Below, piece after piece: positions 33,450-42,221 of a stretch of 43,367 nucleotides of DNA. Source of the stretch: an uncultured Clostridia bacterium (GTDB lineage Bacteria > Bacillota > Clostridia > TANB77 > CAG-508); assembly GCA_948560265.1 (NCBI GenBank), contig CAOXTD010000004.1, positions 1 to 43,367 of the forward strand. The letters are read 5' to 3'. How positions within the stretch are numbered: the first letter of the stretch is position 1; each line of letters starts with the position of its first letter. The notes under the pieces were generated by a model. That model was not told where the DNA came from. It did no database searches and saw nothing but the letters and a program-made list of their open reading frames with translations. Position numbers and translations under genes: made by a program.

Positions 33450-35460
33450 ACTTCTTTCCCTCCAATTTTTCTATTCTCTTTTTTAATTCTTCAATCTCTT
33501 TTGCCTGTTTTTGTATCATCATAGTATTTAAGGCTATAAATTCTTCATAACGCAAGGAATACAATTCATCATAATGTACATCTTCTTCAGTTCCTGACTC
33601 ATCTGCTGAAATTGTTACATCTGTATCTTTCAAAATACCTGCAAATTGTTCTGTAGTTAATCCTGCTTGTCCTAATGCTCCTTCTACCTGTCTTGCTCCA
33701 AAGCCTATATGATTTCTATGTCCTCTATTTTTGTAAACATAGGTAATCGGTTTTAAATTTTTAAAGAAATCTACATATCTTTCATCTATATCTGAAATGT
33801 CCTTTAAGCTCTCATCAGAGGTTATCGCTGTGCTTCCACTATTTCCTAAGTATACCGCTCCCTTGGTATGAGAATATATTCTTACAGTGTTTCCTCTTAT
33901 GTTAGTAGTTTTTCCCGTTTCATCTCCTGCTGTTCCATAAAACAATCTAGAAGCATCTTTTTCTGCAACTATTGCCTCTAAATTGTTTACTTTTATTATT
34001 CTTGGCAAAATTTCAGCTGAATAGCCTGAATTAATATTTCCTCGTACTTCTATTCTCGTAGTTTCACCACCTGCAGCTAGATAAATTCCAGTGCTATCAT
34101 TACTGCTCATTTCTATGTGACTTCCTTCTGGATTAGCTGCAATATTTATTTGTGTATTAGATCCTTGTGTATCAAACGGCATTACTCTTAGCCAATAGGT
34201 TCTCATGTACCTTGCTCCTAAATTTTCTGATTGTATTCCTCGAAGCCCTATTGATGTCTTTATTTCATTATTTTCGTCCCTTAAAATTATTGTTCTCTTT
34301 CCGCTATATGGATCGATTTCCAAAGTTCCATTTGCAATTAAATAACCATTATTATCTCTTATAGCCATTGCTATTTCTTGAACATCTACAATGTCTACAA
34401 CACCATCTGTATCTATGTCATATAATTCTCTTTCTTGTTCTGTTAAATTATCACTTATAACACCATTAAGAGCCTTATCTCTATCTGCTTCTGTAAAATA
34501 TGTAGATGAACTTATATTAGTTTTAAATTTTACTGCTTTACCATCTATATCAATTTTGTCGCCTTTTATTTTCACTTCACTATTGTCGTCATTTAACATT
34601 AACAGTATTTGTGCTGAAGTATAATCACTATTGTTAACCTTTTTGCCTACTTCTAAGTTTATATTATCCGTCGTTTGCTTAATCTCCGACTTAGCAGTAT
34701 CTAACTCTCCTTTAGTTGCATAAGACTTAGACACTGTTGAAGTAATCTCATCCGCCTTTGTTACAATACTAGAGTTCAACTCTGTTACCACTTCTTCAAG
34801 TTTTTCTCCTGTTGCATACTCTGTCAATTTTTTGCTAACTGTCTGCTCTATTTGCTCTGCTTTTTGATTAATTGCACTGCTCATTTCATTCGTTGTAGTA
34901 TAATCCTTCAATTTATTATCTGTACTAGCATTTGCACTATCAATTGCTTCTTTTTTAGCATTAGATACCTGACTTACTATTTCGTCTGCCTTTGCCACGA
35001 TACTAGAATTCAATTCTGTCACAGCGCCCTCTAATTGTTCTTCTGTTGCATATTCCGTTAATTTCTGATTTACAGTTAATTCAATTTGACCTGCTGTTTG
35101 ATTAATTGCGCTATTCATTTCATTTTTAGTTACATATCTATCTGTAAAATCATTTTTCACTAAATATTCTGCACATATTCTATTGCCAATCATGTCTAAT
35201 AAGTAGATATAATTATCGCCTTCAAATAACTCTACATTCAAACTTGGCAAAGGCTCTTTTATTGGTTCTTCTAATACATTTAATGCATTATATTCACTTT
35301 TTTGGAGCCTCCTCATAACATAATCTTCATCTTTTGTTATAACCAAGCTATCATAAATTTTTCCTCTAAAGTGAAGTTCTTCTATGTCTATTTCATATTC
35401 TCTCTTTTCTGTACTTGGGTTATCTCTATTTTGCTTGTCTACTATAATTTTATATTTCAT
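33430..35460 (-). CDS. tail fibre/baseplate protein with S74 intramolecular chaperone and dockerin-like repeat
   Basis: A 676-residue protein. The first ~110 residues form a beta-rich attachment domain. Residues about 115-285 are coiled-coil repeats in which NEMSSAINQKAEQIEQTVS and a KLTEYAT..LE..VTELNSSIV block occur twice. Residues about 343-363 hold a calcium-binding dockerin type I-like repeat (YDIDTDGVVDIVDVQEIAMA). From about 545 a Peptidase_S74 domain begins (SDESLKDI, HIGFGARQVEGAL, YEEFIALNTMMIQ), which helps fibres trimerise and then cuts itself off, followed by a final coiled coil. It lies 14 bases after the hub gene. Confidence 0.82.
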   Translation of the reverse strand: MKYKIIVDKQNRDNPSTEKREYEIDIEELHFRGKIYDSLVITKDEDYVMRRLQKSEYNALNVLEEPIKEPLPSLNVELFEGDNYIYLLDMIGNRICAEYLVKNDFTDRYVTKNEMNSAINQTAGQIELTVNQKLTEYATEEQLEGAVTELNSSIVAKADEIVSQVSNAKKEAIDSANASTDNKLKDYTTTNEMSSAINQKAEQIEQTVSKKLTEYATGEKLEEVVTELNSSIVTKADEITSTVSKSYATKGELDTAKSEIKQTTDNINLEVGKKVNNSDYTSAQILLMLNDDNSEVKIKGDKIDIDGKAVKFKTNISSSTYFTEADRDKALNGVISDNLTEQERELYDIDTDGVVDIVDVQEIAMAIRDNNGYLIANGTLEIDPYSGKRTIILRDENNEIKTSIGLRGIQSENLGARYMRTYWLRVMPFDTQGSNTQINIAANPEGSHIEMSSNDSTGIYLAAGGETTRIEVRGNINSGYSAEILPRIIKVNNLEAIVAEKDASRLFYGTAGDETGKTTNIRGNTVRIYSHTKGAVYLGNSGSTAITSDESLKDISDIDERYVDFFKNLKPITYVYKNRGHRNHIGFGARQVEGALGQAGLTTEQFAGILKDTDVTISADESGTEEDVHYDELYSLRYEEFIALNTMMIQKQAKEIEELKKRIEKLEGKKYEDTKN

Positions 35461-35474
35461 ATTCTACCTCCCTC

Positions 35475-36768
35475 CTAGTGTGAAAACAGTCCTGAAGAAG
35501 GATACAAATTAGGGTTTGGAAATACATCACATGCATAGGTCTTATTTCCCTGAACTTCTAGTTTTAACACATCAGCCTCTCCTGCATCAGTTATGTGTAA
35601 CTCCGTAGTTCCATATTGCTCCCTCTTATAATTCACAGCATTTGACACACTCAGCTTTAACCCATCAATATCCTGCTCATGCTTTACTAACTTTTGCTCA
35701 TTCTCTGCTGTTTCTTGTACTAACTGCGTAATTCTTTGTTCTTCTTGGTCTATTCGGCTCTGCACTCTTCTATTAATCGCTTTTTGTGAAGATATCCTAG
35801 TCGTTGTTTCTTCTTTTTCTTTTCCTTGTATTTTACTAGAAATGCTTGCCTTAAACTTCCCTTTATATTCGCTAGAACCTTGATAAATTACCTTTTTTCC
35901 ATCTATTTCTAAAATATCTCCTACATCTAACGCAGGATCTATTATACTGCTTCCTTCAAAACTATATATTTCTAAGTTTCCTAACTTTTCGTAAATGCTA
36001 TCTACTTGCTCCTGGTCTACCATATACATATTGTCTTGACTAATATACACTGTGTTTGATGTTGTGTCTCCTGTTTCAAATAGCTGCACTCCATCTTCAT
36101 ATTGTACACGGCTAATTTTAAAAGCTTCTCCCCATGTAAAATCCTGAAAATACTTTAATGGTAATTCTGCTGTATCTTCTCCTATTGTTTTGATATATAA
36201 TTTTGCATCTCTACCAATGCTTGCAAAGCCTCCTGCCTGCTCTGCAATATAACTAACATAATCTCTAGCAGATACTTCATTATCGTATACTGCTACTTGT
36301 TTATCGCTGTTCAAAAAAGAAGTAGAACCGAAGTTCTACTCCTGCTTTTAAGCATATATCTTGCAATATAGATAGTAATGTTGTTGGATAATTTAATGTA
36401 CTACCATCATACATAAACTCAAATTTAATCATATTATCTAATAATTTTAGCTTTACAGTATAATCATCTTCTTTGCTTATCTCTTCTACATTAAAATATC
36501 CTATTGGAATGATTTCATCTGCAATTCCACTTTCTATATACACTTTATTTACTTTATCAGGTACAGCCTGTTTATATAGCTTTAATTCGACAGATTGAGA
36601 GGTAACAGTTCCTAATGTAAATTCATCATTTGAAAATAGTGGTTGTGATAACTTACAGTCTAATATATATTTTTTATCAACTTCCACATCATTGATGTAT
36701 ACTTTTAATAAATGTTTTGTACTAGCTTGATATACTAATGATTTATATTTATCACTCGTTTTATACAT
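35475..36768 (-). CDS. tail hub (Tal-like) protein, frame broken by one extra base
   Basis: Two open frames, 36301-36768 and 35475-36314, read as one protein of about 430 residues if one base is skipped at 36330. The zero frame ends RFYFFFEQR; the skip gives AGVEL-GSTSFLNSDKQ, which runs smoothly into VSARDYVSYIAEQAGGFA. The second part has no ribosome site or start codon of its own. The N-terminal half resembles gp27/Tal-type hub proteins (YKSLVYQASTKHLLKVYIND); residues about 340-390 form a coiled coil towards the fibre. It overlaps the distal tail gene by 8 bases. The site is CTT CGG TTC inside a hairpin. Confidence 0.75.
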
Positions 36769-37183
36769 TACTATTTGCCTCCTCTACTGCCTGTTTTTGT
36801 GCTTCTGTTAGTTCTTTTTGTTCCATACTAAAAGATACCTGCCATTTTGATTTTGTGGCATCTTCATCTACTCCTGTAATATGCATTTTAGACTGTCTTT
36901 TACTTACTCTAAATTTTGCATCTTCTAATATCCCACCTGGAATAGATGGAACTTTAATCGTTACTATCATTGGATTTTTGTATGTTGCTTGTAATAGTTC
37001 TTCTGCCTCTTCTTCTGTTAAATAATCCCATGACATACTACAACTTAACATTCCCACTGCAATCGGGTTATCTATTAAAGAACCATCTATCGCACTTGTA
37101 TAACTGTCTTTGTCAGTATCTGATATGTCGTCATCATAACTAGATGGCGTTTTCATAACTTTACCATTTAACTTCCATAACAT
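36761..37183 (-). CDS. distal tail protein-like, DUF6711 family
   Basis: A 140-residue protein starting MLWKLNGKVMKTPSSYD, with SWDYLTEEEAEELLQATYK and NPMIVTIKVPSIPGG further on, matching the DUF6711 phage proteins that sit between tape measure and hub. By position it fills the distal-tail (Dit) role. AAAGGAGG lies before the ATG. Confidence 0.7.
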   Translation of the reverse strand: MLWKLNGKVMKTPSSYDDDISDTDKDSYTSAIDGSLIDNPIAVGMLSCSMSWDYLTEEEAEELLQATYKNPMIVTIKVPSIPGGILEDAKFRVSKRQSKMHITGVDEDATKSKWQVSFSMEQKELTEAQKQAVEEANSNV

Positions 37184-37200
37184 ATTTTCTCCTCCTTTCC

Positions 37201-38781
37201 TTATCCACCTACTAATACTTCTAGCCCTTTACCTGTAGTTCTTCTTTTTTCTCTTAGGGTATCTAATAAAATATCTCCTAACTTTTGATTTCCTACATAT
37301 ACTGCTAGCTGCATTGGCGTACCAGATTTATTATCTAATGAATGGTTACCTAATACTTCTTCAAAAGTATCTTTTAAAATACTTTGTGGTGCTGTAATTT
37401 CTGGGTTATTACTTGCTCCTGCATATTCACCAAATATTGCCAATGTCTTTTTATATGCAACATTTCCTTTGGCTAGTCTTGGAAGTGATATAGGATTAAT
37501 TCTTAAGTTAATTGGCTCTAGTCCTATTAGTCCTCCAATTGCATTGGCAAGACCACTAATTCCACCTAACACAAAATTAATTCCACTAATAACTCCATTA
37601 ACAAACTTTTCAATTCCGCCAAGAATGAAATTAATAACTCCTTTAATGCCATTCCAAATACCATTCCATATATTTATTACTGTTGTCTTAATTCCATTCC
37701 ATATATTAGACCAAATTGTTTTAATACCATTTAAAATATTTGTAATCGTATTTCTAATTCCATTGAAAATATTAGATACAAATGTGCTAATACCATTCCA
37801 TACGTTCTCAAATATTCCTTTTACTGCATTAAAAAGTCCAACAAAAAAGTCTCTAATTGTATTCCATACTGTTATTGCAACATTCTTAATACCTTCCCAT
37901 AGTCCACTAAAGAAATCACGTATTCCATTCCAAACAGTTTCAAATATTGTTTTTACTGTATTAAAATAATTAATAAAGAATTCTTTAATGAAGTTCCATA
38001 CTGCTATTGCTGTATTTTTAATGCCTTCCCATAGTCCACTAAAAAATTCACAAATGCCATTCCAAATACTAGTTGCTACATCACATATTCCTTGCCACAA
38101 ATTTTTGAAAAAGTCTGCTATTGCATTCCAAATCTCTACTGCCTTTTGTTTTATCCATTCCCAACCTGCTGCTAGTGCTGCCATTATCTCATCCCAATTC
38201 TTTATTATTGCAATAACGATGGCAACTACTGCTACAATTGCTAATATAGCCACAATTACTTGTGGAGATGCTGTAATGGCTCCTCCTATTGATTTTACCA
38301 CTCCTCCTATTGATTGTCCTATGCTACCTACTGCTGTTCCTATTCCAGTTGCCATTTCCGTCATCTGTTTAGGAAACAAACTATGCATACTGGCTAGAAT
38401 TCCTAATAAGTTATTAGCTGTTCCTAAAAAATCTCCTTCACCACTCACATCACAATTCAACTGAATTCCTAATGCCCCTGCACTTACTGTTTCTTTTAAA
38501 CTTTCAATCTTCTTCGCTATTTGACTAATTTGTCCTTCTGCTTCTTGATTATTTATTTTCAATTTTATTTCACAATTTTGGTTTACTCCTTGCAATATGC
38601 TTTTGATTGATTGTACTGTTGATTGTATTTTCTCTTTAACATCCTTTATTTCTATTTCTTTAAATACCTTTTTAATCTTTTCTCCAACTTGTTTGATAGA
38701 AGGAACTATTTTATTAAATTCTTTTACTATTGTTTCTGCTTGTATAGCAACCATTCCTTCTATCTCCTGTTCTATTGTCAT
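37201..38781 (-). CDS. tail tape measure protein
   Basis: A 526-residue protein. The start at 38781 (MTIEQEIEGMV) follows AAAGGAGG. An N-terminal coiled-coil part is followed by a hydrophobic Gly/Ala/Ile stretch (about 150-215), then five or more repeats built on W.GI..FFSGLWEGIKN...VWN (about 225-400), and a Gly-rich hydrophobic end. Trp-rich repeats of this kind are typical of tape measure proteins, whose length sets tail length; this one would give a short tail. It follows the cargo genes and a terminator-like hairpin. Confidence 0.85.
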   Translation of the reverse strand: MTIEQEIEGMVAIQAETIVKEFNKIVPSIKQVGEKIKKVFKEIEIKDVKEKIQSTVQSIKSILQGVNQNCEIKLKINNQEAEGQISQIAKKIESLKETVSAGALGIQLNCDVSGEGDFLGTANNLLGILASMHSLFPKQMTEMATGIGTAVGSIGQSIGGVVKSIGGAITASPQVIVAILAIVAVVAIVIAIIKNWDEIMAALAAGWEWIKQKAVEIWNAIADFFKNLWQGICDVATSIWNGICEFFSGLWEGIKNTAIAVWNFIKEFFINYFNTVKTIFETVWNGIRDFFSGLWEGIKNVAITVWNTIRDFFVGLFNAVKGIFENVWNGISTFVSNIFNGIRNTITNILNGIKTIWSNIWNGIKTTVINIWNGIWNGIKGVINFILGGIEKFVNGVISGINFVLGGISGLANAIGGLIGLEPINLRINPISLPRLAKGNVAYKKTLAIFGEYAGASNNPEITAPQSILKDTFEEVLGNHSLDNKSGTPMQLAVYVGNQKLGDILLDTLREKRRTTGKGLEVLVGG

Positions 38782-38804
38782 AGAAAATTTCCTCCTTTCC
38801 ACAA

Positions 38805-38828
38805 TAAAAACACTAGACTTTCCTAGTG
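38805..38828 (-). terminator. terminator of the zinc-ribbon cargo gene
   Basis: 6-bp stem CACTAG/CTAGTG (38811-38816 with 38823-38828) followed on the minus strand by TTTTTATTG. It lies between the cargo gene and the tape measure gene; if strong it would also stop tail-operon transcription, so partial read-through is expected. Confidence 0.6.
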
Positions 38829-38842
38829 CTTTACTCATTTTC

Positions 38843-39286
38843 TTATTTGTATACAACTATTGCTTCTGAACCTATTGTTCCTCCACAATATTGTACTCCC
38901 ATTATTTTAATATCTACTATTTCATATCCTTCATTTTGTATTATTTCTAATATATTTTCTAACTCAAGTACTTGTATATTATTATCAGATAAAGACTTTG
39001 ATTTGCTTTTTATTAGTACAACATGATATTTTCCATCTTTTGGCTTCAGATTATTTTGCAGTTCTTTCTTCATTACCTTTAATTGTTCTAAATCTTTCAC
39101 TCGTTTCTTTTCCATTCTCTCTTTTTCTGCCTTTTCCGGTCCACTCTTCCATGCTGCTTTTATCTCTTCTTTCAAACTTGGTTTGACATTTTCTTGTCCC
39201 ACTTCTATGCTTTTTAAACGATTTCCACACCATGTACAAAATACAGAATTTTCATTTACTTCTTTTCCACAATTATTACAAAACAT
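38843..39286 (-). CDS. zinc-ribbon protein, cargo gene in the tail module
   Basis: A 147-residue protein with an N-terminal zinc ribbon (MFCNNCGKEV and FCTWCGNRL: two CxxC pairs), a charged helix (about 40-80) and a C-terminal alpha/beta domain (KYHVVLIKS to EAIVVYK) resembling DUF4177-like domains. It is not a structural tail protein. It has its own promoter and terminator, so it can be expressed when the tail genes are silent. Function unknown. Confidence 0.65.
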   Translation of the reverse strand: MFCNNCGKEVNENSVFCTWCGNRLKSIEVGQENVKPSLKEEIKAAWKSGPEKAEKERMEKKRVKDLEQLKVMKKELQNNLKPKDGKYHVVLIKSKSKSLSDNNIQVLELENILEIIQNEGYEIVDIKIMGVQYCGGTIGSEAIVVYK

Positions 39287-39317
39287 AATTTAACTCCTTT
39301 CATCACTATATAAAAAG

Positions 39318-39346
39318 AGTATATTATAAAATATAGTAAAAATCAA
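39318..39346 (-). promoter_or_regulatory. promoter of the zinc-ribbon cargo gene
   Basis: TTGATT (39341-39346), 17 bases and TATACT (39318-39323) on the minus strand. Nearly identical to the promoter at 40115-40143. Confidence 0.7.
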
Positions 39347-39373
39347 CAGATAACTGTTATTCTCTTTCAAAAT

Positions 39374-39403
39374 AAAAACACCTACTTTTAAGTAAGTGTT
39401 TTT
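39374..39403 (-). terminator. terminator of the DUF4190/DUF4352 cargo gene
   Basis: AAAAACACCTACTT pairs with AAGTAAGTGTTTTT with one mismatch; a T run follows on the minus strand. Confidence 0.65.
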
Positions 39404-39410
39404 ATGCTTG

Positions 39411-40085
39411 TTATTTTAATTTAATTTTTAGTTCTTTTGAACTTAAAATGCTGTCACTGTATATTAGTGATAAACCTTTGTCACCTTTTGTTGTTTCAAA
39501 AGCGATTGTTCCTGAAACTTTTCCTCCTGCCACTAATTCTCCTGATGATAATGCAGTATCATTGTTAGTGGTTGTGAATGCTATACTTTCTTGTTGTCCT
39601 TGAGAATTTTGTAATTTAAAGTCATAAGGATTGTAACTTAATTTACCACTTCCTTTATTTTCAATAGAAACTGTAATAATCACAAATTCCTTTCCTGATT
39701 TTGGCTTATCCCAATCATTTCCTTGAGATCTTTCAACTTTTGTAACTTTAATTACACTATCTCCTAATGTTGCTGCATCTCCTTGATTGTATTCTAAAGT
39801 TTCTGTCTTGCTATTATCAAGAGCATTTCCTATTTCATCTACTGCTTTTTCTAATCCTTTATGCATGTTATATGCCATAAATACAGCAATAACTGCTACA
39901 ATTAGACCAGCAATTGCCATTCCTTTGCTAGCTTTTTTAGCTAATGCAACAATAGAAAATATAATTGCTAATGCTCCTAAAACAAATGAAACATAACTAA
40001 CCAATGGTATAAATGAAAAACATATCGCAATAATTCCTAATACTAGACCTGCTGTGGCAAAACCACTCTTCTTTTTTTCTTCCAT
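39411..40085 (-). CDS. membrane protein with DUF4190 and DUF4352 domains, cargo gene in the tail module
   Basis: A 224-residue protein. DUF4190-type membrane segments at about 8-75 (GFATAGLVLGIIAICFSFIP, GMAIAGLIVAVIAVF) are followed by a DUF4352-like beta-sandwich (about 95-224; FVIITVSIENKGSGKLSYNP). The outward-facing domain suggests a cell-envelope role. It interrupts the tail operon between chaperone and tape measure, with its own promoter and terminator. An immunity or envelope-protection role against the particle is possible but unproven. Confidence 0.75.
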   Translation of the reverse strand: MEEKKKSGFATAGLVLGIIAICFSFIPLVSYVSFVLGALAIIFSIVALAKKASKGMAIAGLIVAVIAVFMAYNMHKGLEKAVDEIGNALDNSKTETLEYNQGDAATLGDSVIKVTKVERSQGNDWDKPKSGKEFVIITVSIENKGSGKLSYNPYDFKLQNSQGQQESIAFTTTNNDTALSSGELVAGGKVSGTIAFETTKGDKGLSLIYSDSILSSKELKIKLK

Positions 40086-40114
40086 AATATCCTCCTTTTA
40101 TTTTTAATAAATAG

Positions 40115-40143
40115 AGTATATTATACATTTCAGTAAAAAGCAA
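40115..40143 (-). promoter_or_regulatory. promoter of the DUF4190/DUF4352 cargo gene
   Basis: TTGCTT (40138-40143), 17 bases and TATACT (40115-40120) on the minus strand, overlapping the region just after the tail chaperone stop. Confidence 0.7.
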
Positions 40144-40153
40144 TAGTAAAAAG

Positions 40154-40447
40154 TTACTTTTTGTCGAATAATTCCTTAAACATTTTTTTCAAAGGAACAA
40201 TCTTAGGTCTTTTGCTCATAGAATCTGCTTGAATTAGCTTGTTTGTTGCTGCTTCTTGCAAAATAACTTCCTGTTTAAAATTTTCTTTTATTCTTATCAT
40301 ATTGGTTTGACAAAATAAAGAAATCTCACGATAAGTGCTGTTCCAAAATTCATTCGGTTTTAAGCCTAAATAATAGGCAAATGGTTCTAAGCTATAAATA
40401 ATGTCTTGTAATGTTTCCGATTGCTTTACTTGCTGAATAATATTGTC
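40154..40447 (-). CDS. tail assembly chaperone T extension, reached by -1 frameshift
   Basis: In the -1 frame relative to the chaperone gene, 98 codons run from the end of that gene to a TAA at 40154-40156. They encode DNIIQQVKQSETLQDIIYSL and then PNEFWNSTYREISLFCQ. The EFW..T..E.. motif is typical of the T half of gpG-gpT chaperones. There is no ribosome site and no early ATG, so it is expected only as a G-T fusion. No canonical X XXY YYZ heptamer was found; AAG GGA just before the stop is a candidate slip site. Confidence 0.7.
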   Translation of the reverse strand, partial: DNIIQQVKQSETLQDIIYSLEPFAYYLGLKPNEFWNSTYREISLFCQTNMIRIKENFKQEVILQEAATNKLIQADSMSKRPKIVPLKKMFKELFDKK

Positions 40448-40899
40448 TAGGCTTTGTATCCCTTGGATATTTCTTGTTCGGTCATTTTGGTAATTGCCTT
40501 CTCTGCTGATGTTTTGATAATCTCTTCCATATTGACTCCTGATAAAGGATTGGATATCTTTTGTGCTAAGTCCTTCTTGTTCATTTTGGTTTTGAAAAAA
40601 CCCTCTTCATTAATTGCACCTGCCATTTCACTAAAAATGTCTTGATACGTTTTTTCATTTTCTTGTTTATAGTCATCCATAAAGTCATAAACTTCTTCAC
40701 TTGATTTAAACGATTTCATTCCTGCCTCATCTTCTGCAAATGTATAAATAATTTTAGATAATGCATCTAAATCATTTTCATTCATAGCTTTAAAGTATAA
40801 ATCTTCAAAATTTCTTCCTTTTAATACATTAGATATATTTACTATTTTTCTAGTTGTAAAAACTAAATTAATTGTTTTATTTTTTGTTGTTAATTGCAT
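40447..40899 (-). CDS. tail assembly chaperone (gpG-like)
   Basis: A 150-residue soluble protein starting at 40899 (MQLTTKNKTINLVFTTRK) after AAGGAG. The N-terminal beta region followed by acidic helices, the position between tail tube and tape measure, and the -1 frame continuation all fit the gpG chaperone that coats the tape measure during tail assembly. Confidence 0.75.
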   Translation of the reverse strand: MQLTTKNKTINLVFTTRKIVNISNVLKGRNFEDLYFKAMNENDLDALSKIIYTFAEDEAGMKSFKSSEEVYDFMDDYKQENEKTYQDIFSEMAGAINEEGFFKTKMNKKDLAQKISNPLSGVNMEEIIKTSAEKAITKMTEQEISKGYKA

Positions 40900-40961
40900 T
40901 TTTCTTTCTCTCCTTTGCAAAAGAGAGAAGGCTTTTATAGCCTTCTTCTTTTTATTTCATT

Positions 40962-41411
40962 TTATTGTTCTACTACTGGAAAACCATCACATTCTTCAAC
41001 ATCACTTGTTTTATAGATGGTTAATTTGTCCTTCAAAAATTCTCCTGCTGTAATAGCATCCATTGTTAACACACTGTTTCCTTGTAAATATCTTACAAGT
41101 GGTTTTCCTTCTGTTTCTGCTGTATTAGAAGGCATTTCAAAGAACCAATATAGGTCTTTTCCTTTTAATCCTCTTAATTTTTTGTGTTGAGTATGTGTAA
41201 ATAGAATTGGAATTTCAATTGTTCCAGCTTTTTTCAAGCCTGGTCTTGCAATTTCATAATCCAAGTCTAAAACTGTTGCTGTAATTTGTTCTGGTGCTTC
41301 TTCTAATGCTGGAATTTCTTCCGCAAACGCTACTTGAATTCTTTCTCCTGTTTTACTTTCTGCATAATATACTTTTGTTAATGTACTTACATCTGGTGTT
41401 TCTCCTGCCAT
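40962..41411 (-). CDS. major tail tube protein
   Basis: A 149-residue beta-rich protein (VYYAESKTGERIQVAFAEEI; AGTIEIPILFTHTQHKKLRG) in the place of the tail tube, after the terminator protein and before the chaperones. No sheath gene follows, so the tail is non-contractile. AAGGAGG before the ATG. Confidence 0.7.
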   Translation of the reverse strand: MAGETPDVSTLTKVYYAESKTGERIQVAFAEEIPALEEAPEQITATVLDLDYEIARPGLKKAGTIEIPILFTHTQHKKLRGLKGKDLYWFFEMPSNTAETEGKPLVRYLQGNSVLTMDAITAGEFLKDKLTIYKTSDVEECDGFPVVEQ

Positions 41412-41432
41412 AATTAATTCCTCCTTTAATTT

Positions 41433-41828
41433 TTATGATTGTAATGAATTGGTTAATCCATTATATTGTACCTCATAGATGAGTGAAATCTTATACATTT
41501 GATTTGCTGCATCATATGTGTCTGGTACAGTGTTGGTCTTTTTCATGTTTCTTTTTATTAAAATGTTATCTATTTCATCTGTCATTTGCATAATTTTACT
41601 TTTAGATTCTCCCAAGCATTGTATTGTCATTTGAAATTTCTTTAATAAAATTTGTGAATGACTTATTTTTAAAACACTTTCTAATGGCGTTTCTAAAACA
41701 ATAGTTGGAAGTTCTATTGCTTCATTAGAATTACTAAGCATGATTTGATAATTCAAGCTTTGTAAATCTTGAGATACTAAGTCAATTAGTTGTTTCATTG
41801 TAAAATTATGTACTGTATTACTTTCCAT
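41433..41828 (-). CDS. tail terminator-like protein
   Basis: A 131-residue protein starting at 41828 (MESNTVHNFTMKQLIDLV) with AGGAG 7 bases upstream. The alpha/beta pattern and ending ISLIYEVQYNGLTNS resemble minor tail/tail-terminator proteins that cap the tube. In a particle without a head this would be the distal cap. Confidence 0.6.
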   Translation of the reverse strand: MESNTVHNFTMKQLIDLVSQDLQSLNYQIMLSNSNEAIELPTIVLETPLESVLKISHSQILLKKFQMTIQCLGESKSKIMQMTDEIDNILIKRNMKKTNTVPDTYDAANQMYKISLIYEVQYNGLTNSLQS

Positions 41829-42064
41829 AAGCAATCTCCTATTTGCAAATTTCTTTCTTTTTGTTCTGCTTCCCATTTTTCCTTTGCTGTTTCAATGGCT
41901 GCACGAACTTTTTTGTCATAAGCAGATTGATATTCTTTGTGTTCATTAATTAGTCTGTCAAAGTCTGATATCACTTTATCTTTTTGCTTGTTCATTTTTT
42001 TGCTGTTTGCCCCAATAGTTGATTTTTCTTCCCCTACTGTTACCTTTAAATTTTCCTTTTTCAT
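41795..42064 (-). CDS. small coiled-coil protein of the tail module, function unknown
   Basis: An 89-residue, highly charged protein starting MKKENLKVTVGEE after AAGGAG, with a long helix (FDRLINEHKEYQSAYDKKV). It overlaps the next gene by 34 bases. Its position resembles the small early genes of Listeria monocin clusters, but I do not recognise the family. Confidence 0.55.
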   Translation of the reverse strand: MKKENLKVTVGEEKSTIGANSKKMNKQKDKVISDFDRLINEHKEYQSAYDKKVRAAIETAKEKWEAEQKERNLQIGDCLWKVIQYIILQ

Positions 42065-42221
42065 ATTTTCTCCTTGTCCCATATGTTCTATCACTAGCCC
42101 ATTTGTTACTTTATTTTTTCTGTTGTTCTTTATTGCCTGCATTCAGTAAAAAGGCATGTTTGATATTTTTTGATACTATGAGTATAGCACGGAAAATATA
42201 GAAAAAAAGGTCAACATTAGG

